Origin: Dillenia suffruticosa
Taxonomy: Eukaryota; Streptophyta; Magnoliopsida; Dilleniales; Dilleniaceae
Length of the DNA: 64,000 bases
Reading direction: 5' to 3'
Assembly (NCBI GenBank): GCA_033439265.1
Contig: JAVTVX010000017.1
Span: 13,104,001-13,168,000, forward strand
Shown here: piece after piece, positions 59,030 through 64,000 of the stretch
Layout: each line of letters starts with the position of its first letter
Position numbering within the stretch: the first letter of the stretch is position 1
The notes under the pieces: generated by a model
Told to the model about the DNA's origin: nothing
The model's input: the letters and a program-made list of their open reading frames with translations, nothing else
Database searches by the model: none
Translations under genes and position numbers: made by a program

Positions 59030-62000
59030 TGTAACACCGATACAAGAAAAAAAAAACAGTGGGGAGAAGACACAGTGTTTTGCTTCAAAATGCTGCGTCC
59101 CCAAGGAATTAGGATGAAACCCTAATTCCCCTTCTCTCTCATCCCATCTCTTCGTCTCCCTCTCATCTCTCTCTCTCTCTACCCCTACCCGACTGTTCTT
59201 CTCCCCCGGCCGCGCCTGCCTCCGCCGCAGCCAACAACCATCTTCTTCTTCTTCTTCTTCTTCTTCGTCTTTCCCTCTCGGTTTCTCTCTCATAGTCTCT
59301 CCCTCTCGTGATTTCTCGCGATCTCTATCCCTTCCGCCATCGCCGCCGCTCGCCATAGCTGCTCCTTCCTCCCGCGAGCACCGCCTTCTGCCATAGTGCG
59401 TGACGATTGTCTCCTCCCGCGAGCCTCCGCGAGTGCAACCCAGCGCTTGCAGGTGATCGAGCCACAGCGCCTCTTTCTACCAGCATGCTACAGCGCACGC
59501 GCGAGGGAGAGCCAGACCGCGATCACGAGCAAGGCTGCGAGCGCGCACCATCGTAGTGCACGAGCACACGAGAGCGCACTAGCGCACGGGCGCATACCAG
59601 CGCATAGGCGCGCACCAGCCCGCAAACCACTGTGGCCCGCGAGCCACTGCCGGCTTGCAGGCCCATCAGTCGTAGGCCCGCCAGCCCGTAGGCCTGCCAG
59701 TCCGTAGACCCATCAGCTCACAGGCCTGCCAGCCCACAGGCCCAACAGCTCGCAGGCCTACCGGCCGCTAGTCCGCAGGCCTGTAGGCTGCTAGCCCGCT
59801 GCTCGCTGGCCGCTGGCCCGCTGGCCCACTGGCCCACTGACTCGCAAACCCACGAGCTCGCTGTAGCCCACGAGCCCGCGATGGCCTGCGATGGCCCGTG
59901 AGCCCGTAATAGCCCACGAACTTCCACGCAAGTAACTAACTAAGGGTTTTGCTTCCAATCTAAGTGTTTGAACCTAACTAATAAACCCTGTTTTGATAGG
60001 TAACATTTCAAATCGTAGAGTGATCGAGGAAACATTCGGACAAAGGTCTGCAATCCGAGAAAAACCCTAGGTGAGTGATTTCGGATCCATTTGATTTGGT
60101 TATCGAAATTAAGGTAAATTTAAGATAAGAAGTCTTGTATATACTAGAATATAAACCAGATTCGCAATGAATGTATTTTCAGACATTATATGCAGTTCAT
60201 TAGGTTAATTGTAGGAATTTATATGAATTGAGACTGTTCAGAATGATAGAATCAAATTAAGTTGATTTAAATATTTTCTCTTGGAGTTTAAATTGACCTA
60301 TGCATGAAAATAGTCAGAAATTGGGATTTTAGTGTAAGGGTTGATGCAGTCTTTCTCATTATAAATTGTTTTGCTTATAGGTAATTTAAATACGATCTCC
60401 GTATTATGAAAATAGACTCATATACCTTGAAAATGACATATGACTTGAAACATTTGGATGAGAATCGAAAAGTGTGATTTTTCAAAAATTTTCCATCTTA
60501 TAGAAAAATTCTTTATTTTAAAACTTATTTTCGACCTTGAGTGGTTTTAGGGTTGAATTTGACTTGGATTAAAAGTACGTTAATTGTTTCTAACTGAAAT
60601 GGGACTGAGGACATTAGAGTGTATTCATAAATTGAAGAGTTAAGGTTTGTACAAACTTAGGGAAGATAGATAAACCCTATAATACTTGAAAATTTGATGT
60701 TAACTTATGATGATCTGATTAGATTGATCTTTTCGGAGACTCGAGGAGTCAGATTGGATTGTTTTGAAAATAGGGAGTGACCACCCTCCCTAGAACTGTA
60801 AGTTGGATTATGATATCTTTTATTGATTGACAATCATGTTTTACCGATTTTCAAAGGACATGATTTTTATACGTATGAAAACTAAATTTTTGGATTTTGA
60901 TAGACATATTTTTGTGACCATTGGAGTGTCCCAACTGCTGATTTTATAAATTATACATCCATGAGTTTGATAATTGATATTGTGATACCTTTTTGACATA
61001 TCGACATGTTTTAAATGCTTCTACTGTATGGCATGTAGTTTTAAATGTATTTACATATACTATTTGGGTTATACGCCCAGCTGAAATTATGTTACGATGC
61101 ATGGGGCTATATGCCCGGCCGACATGATGATGTGATGCATGGGGCTATGTGCCCGGCCGACTTGGCGATATGGTGATATGGTGATATGCTTCTTATAGTA
61201 TTCCGTAGCTACGAAGGACATTTGGTAGAGGTACCCCTTGTGTCTGGATATGATTCGGCCGGAGGTATCCGCTAAATCGTCATGTATATGGGTGTCCTAA
61301 GTTGACTCTCATCGGGGAGGATGTGAGTTTACCTCTGTCTAGCACTGGGTGGGATACTATACATGACTGACTATATATATGTATAATTATTATTATTTAT
61401 AGACTAGTTTGATTAGTTTACGGCCAACATTGGGGTAGAGAGCCATTATTTGATATTTGTATAGTGAAAACCCCCAATGCTCCCGTCCTTAGTCTAGGTA
61501 GACCATTGCCAGGATTGTTTGTTCGGCCGGCTTTACATATGTGATTTGATACATGGATGGATGTATATTTTATTTTCTTATGTGTGTCTTAAGATATGTT
61601 TTATTCTGAAACAATACGTTATTTTCACATACTCGATATTTTGTTACATGTTTTGACACTCCAAATTCACCCTTGATATTGATAGTATGATATCAATCCC
61701 CTCATTTGTTGAGTATCCTCCCATAGATACTCACCACTCACTTTCTCCCCACAAGATTAGTCTTGAATTGAAGAAAAATTATTGTGTTGCGACGTGGAAT
61801 TGATAGTACTGGGTTTGGGTATAAATGTTACCATATCTTCCGCTACGATTATTGAAGATTTTAATTTGATAAATGTATTCATTTTTTTATTTTGGGATGA
61901 TTGTATAATTTATGTATATTTATTTGTTAAACTCTTATAGTTTGTTTGTAGTGAAACGATTGTACGTATTTGAATGTCACTTGAGAAAAATTATTGTATA

Positions 62001-62320
62001 TTATGTAAAAAAATTTAGATCCGCTCAGTGTGGCGGCTGCTCATACTTTAGTTGGGCATGACAGTAGAGGTTTATGGCTAGGTCTATTGGAAATTTTTTA
62101 TAGCCTTGCGTTGTTCTGGATGTTGGCTGTAGAATTGGTTGATTTTGGAGAGATCGGGATAGCCATTTATTTATTTTACGGGGTGAATGTTGATATACAG
62201 GTCAAATTGTATTTGGAAGACCTCCAAAATATGAGGAGATTCTGTCTGATTTTTTATAAAATTGTAGCTGGCATCCAGGGCAATGGGCGGCTATTCATGA
62301 CCCCGGTTCCGGACGTGACA
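59030..62320 (+). repeat. 5' LTR of the third chromovirus-like element
   Basis: 3,291 bp. It contains CT and (CTT)n tracts (about 59155-59265), a GC-rich repetitive block (about 59330-59935), tandem GGGCTATRTGCCCGGCCGAC units (about 61103-61161) and the palindrome/hairpin pair (61204-61270). Only one copy is in the window, so boundaries rest on the TG/CA ends, the primer site and similarity to other LTRs. Confidence 0.82.
61204..61270. promoter_or_regulatory. LTR palindrome plus hairpin (third chromovirus)
   Basis: CGTAGCTACG 61204-61213; GGATAT 61246-61251 with GTATCC 61265-61270, again a 25-nt hairpin at 32 nt from the palindrome, in inverse orientation as expected for a plus-strand element. 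Confidence 0.6.
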
Positions 62321-62327
62321 GTTCGGT

Positions 62328-62340
62328 TGGTATCAAAGCG
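62328..62340 (+). other. Primer binding site, third chromovirus-like element
   Basis: TGGTATCAAAGCG, 7 bases after the LTR, close to the initiator-Met tRNA complement. Confidence 0.8.
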
Positions 62341-62561
62341 TCTAGATTAGAGAAATGATAGTAATAAAAGTATTCCCAAGTACAAAGAAAAGTTCTCAAT
62401 ACATTAGAGAATTTCATACAGTCATTTAAGTCCTCTATATGGTCATAGACCAATAACTTCATTCATTTTAGGGGTTTAGTTACGAAATAACTAACCCGAA
62501 TTTTTAAATCATGCCAAATTTTAGAGTTATATCTAATTAAAAATTCTCTCTTTATAGAATT

Positions 62562-64000
62562 ATGCTGCCTAGATGCGGTAGACCAGCGGGACACGGAGCT
62601 AGACTCGCGCTATCCGAGACTTCTTAAATGCCTGACCCTTCGAGGGGACCTGAGACCCTTGAAGTGCCTGAGGCTGCTTCCTCTTCAAGGGCGCCCCCTG
62701 CAGCGCCTACTCAGCTAGCTGCTCCAGTCGAGATTCTACCACCGTCCATTGAGGCGTTTAGGTAGGTGTATGAGTGGTACACCTCCCACAGGATTCAGAT
62801 GCCACCCCACCACCACCGACGGCAATGCTAACTTCTATGGCCATGCCACCTCCACCAGTACTGATGGTCGCGCCGACTTCTACGGCCGTGCCACCTTCAG
62901 TTGTACCAGATCAGCCTCCAGTTGTTGGTCTTTCCACTATTTCAGGAGCTAATGACACTACCTCCTCCATTTTGAGGCGCATTCACGAGGTCACCCAATT
63001 GGTGAAGGAGGTGAGGCAGTTAGGCTGCACGGAGTTCGCGGGAACGAGTGATCCTACAGCAGCGAAGCACTGGATCAACCGAACCTGCAGAATTTTGACC
63101 GACCTGGGGTTGAGCGAGAACTACCGACTTCGAATAGCAGAGAGACTCTTGGATGGCGACGCCCTCACTTGATAGGAGGCGATTTGTGATGATGCTACCG
63201 AGCCGCTGCGATGGGAGGACTTCCTGCGGGAGTTCGATCGTAGGTACTTCTCTGAGTTCCAGTAGGACCGCAAGAGGGCAGAGTTTCTACACTTGCGGCA
63301 GGGAACCAGGACAGTGATAGAGTATGAGATGGAGTTGAGGCGACTAGCTGCTTTTGTTTCGGACTTGGCGATGCCAAAGCAGCTACGGTTCAAGTTTAAG
63401 GATGACCTCAATTTGAGCATCAGGAGGTATATGACAGTGACTCCTAGTCTCTCCTTTGCAAAAATAGTGGACTCAGCACTTAAGGAGGAGGAGATCGTCC
63501 GTGCTGAGGGCAGACAGTGGGAGAACAGAGAGCTAAGGAAGAAGTGATCTGGGGCTTCTTTGAGCCCTGGCTGGAAGAAGGGCAGGAGTTCAAGATATCA
63601 GGAAAACTCCTCTCAACCGAGACAAGCACATCCTGGACAGGGATCACGATCTCAGGGATTTAGAGCACCGGCCCTTAGTGCTACTACTCAGACTTCAGAT
63701 CAGCGGCACCCCTTTTGCCGCTGATGTGGTGGACACCACCCTCTTAGAGAGTATAGGGTGCCTGTTACATGCTTTCGGTGTAGGAAGCCAGGGCATATCA
63801 GGAGCACCTGCCCTGAGTTGGGATTTGGAGGTCAGATAGATTCAGGACACTCGAGTGTTCCCTGAGGAAGACGGTAGGGAGCACCTGTGCACTCGAGTCA
63901 CACCACTCCACAGACAGCACGACAACACGGTGCCAAGACCATTCTGATAGCAGTAGAGGACACAGGCCCATGTATACTCCATGACACAGGAGGACGCTCA
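62562..64000 (+). pseudogene. Gag of the third chromovirus-like element, broken
   Basis: Begins near an ATG at 62562 with an early stop, then frame changes to about 62780. From there it reads through QLVKEVRQLGCTEF, AAKHWINRTCRILTDLGLSE and RLRIAERLLDGDALT. Stops follow at 63170-63175 (TGATAG where relatives have two Trp), 63264 (TAG at a Gln position) and 63544 (TGA). A zinc knuckle CFRCRKPGHIRSTC is at about 63774-63815. It is homologous along its length to the gags of both nested chromoviruses. Confidence 0.85.

Larger units (their letters stand above)
59030..64000 (+). mobile_element. Third chromovirus-like Ty3 element, 5' part, running off the window
   Basis: The LTR (59030-62320) begins TGTAACACCGATAC and ends GGACGTGACA, the same terminal sequences as the two nested chromoviruses but in plus orientation. 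A primer site and a gag related to theirs follow. Pol and the 3' LTR lie beyond the window. Confidence 0.85.

Noticed and set aside
62328..62340. tRNA gene
   Set aside because: This and similar strings at 6750, 27476, 35518 and 46330 are short primer sites complementary to tRNA 3' ends; no cloverleaf surrounds them.

Overview
The window is nuclear DNA of a flowering plant. It has intron-containing genes with GT-AG junctions (an AIG1/IAN-type GTPase and a GDSL esterase/lipase), AT-rich intergenic DNA, tRNA-primed LTR retrotransposons, SINE/LINE/hAT debris and plant telomere-like CCCTAAA degenerate repeats. I cannot name the species. Everything that looks bacterial (operons, CRISPR, phage) is absent.

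Layout. 1-5623: non-coding DNA with a decayed LINE fragment, a local tandem duplication and a SINE-like copy; if the AIG1 gene is intact this is intron. 5624-10397 (+): the last three exons of an AIG1/IAN GTPase ending in a CaaX box, with a 1.9-kb gag-only LTR retrotransposon (6359-8276) in its last intron. 10982-12497 (-): a complete five-exon GDSL esterase/lipase gene, convergent with AIG1. 12500-15021: non-coding DNA with a foldback, a hAT transposase fragment and telomere-like repeats.

15022-53974 is a four-level nest of LTR retrotransposons. (1) A SIRE-like Ty1/copia element (+) has its left LTR split by (2) an Athila-like gag-protease element (-, 15283-44635, target duplication ACAAG). 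The left LTR of (2) is split by (3) a Tekay/Del-like chromovirus (-, 16463-38360, duplication TGAAG). The end of the pol gene of (3) is split by (4) a younger relative (-, 19380-30296, duplication GTACT). Levels 2-4 have perfect 5-bp target site duplications, so the insertion order can be read from the sequence. All four carry stops or frameshifts. The innermost has nearly identical LTRs and is the youngest.

53975-64000: AT-rich DNA, a second fragment of the SIRE-like family (55215-55932) fused to a different Ty1/copia pol pseudogene (55933-58410), then the 5' LTR and gag of a third chromovirus-like element (+, from 59030) that runs off the window.

No new enzymatic system is visible. The most unusual signals are the readable four-step nest, a palindromic AAGTCGACTT word repeated about 30 times in the copia LTR, a fixed-geometry hairpin plus palindrome shared by five chromovirus LTRs, an all-TAG nonsense pattern, and a GAT microsatellite abutting a splice acceptor in a frame-neutral intron.
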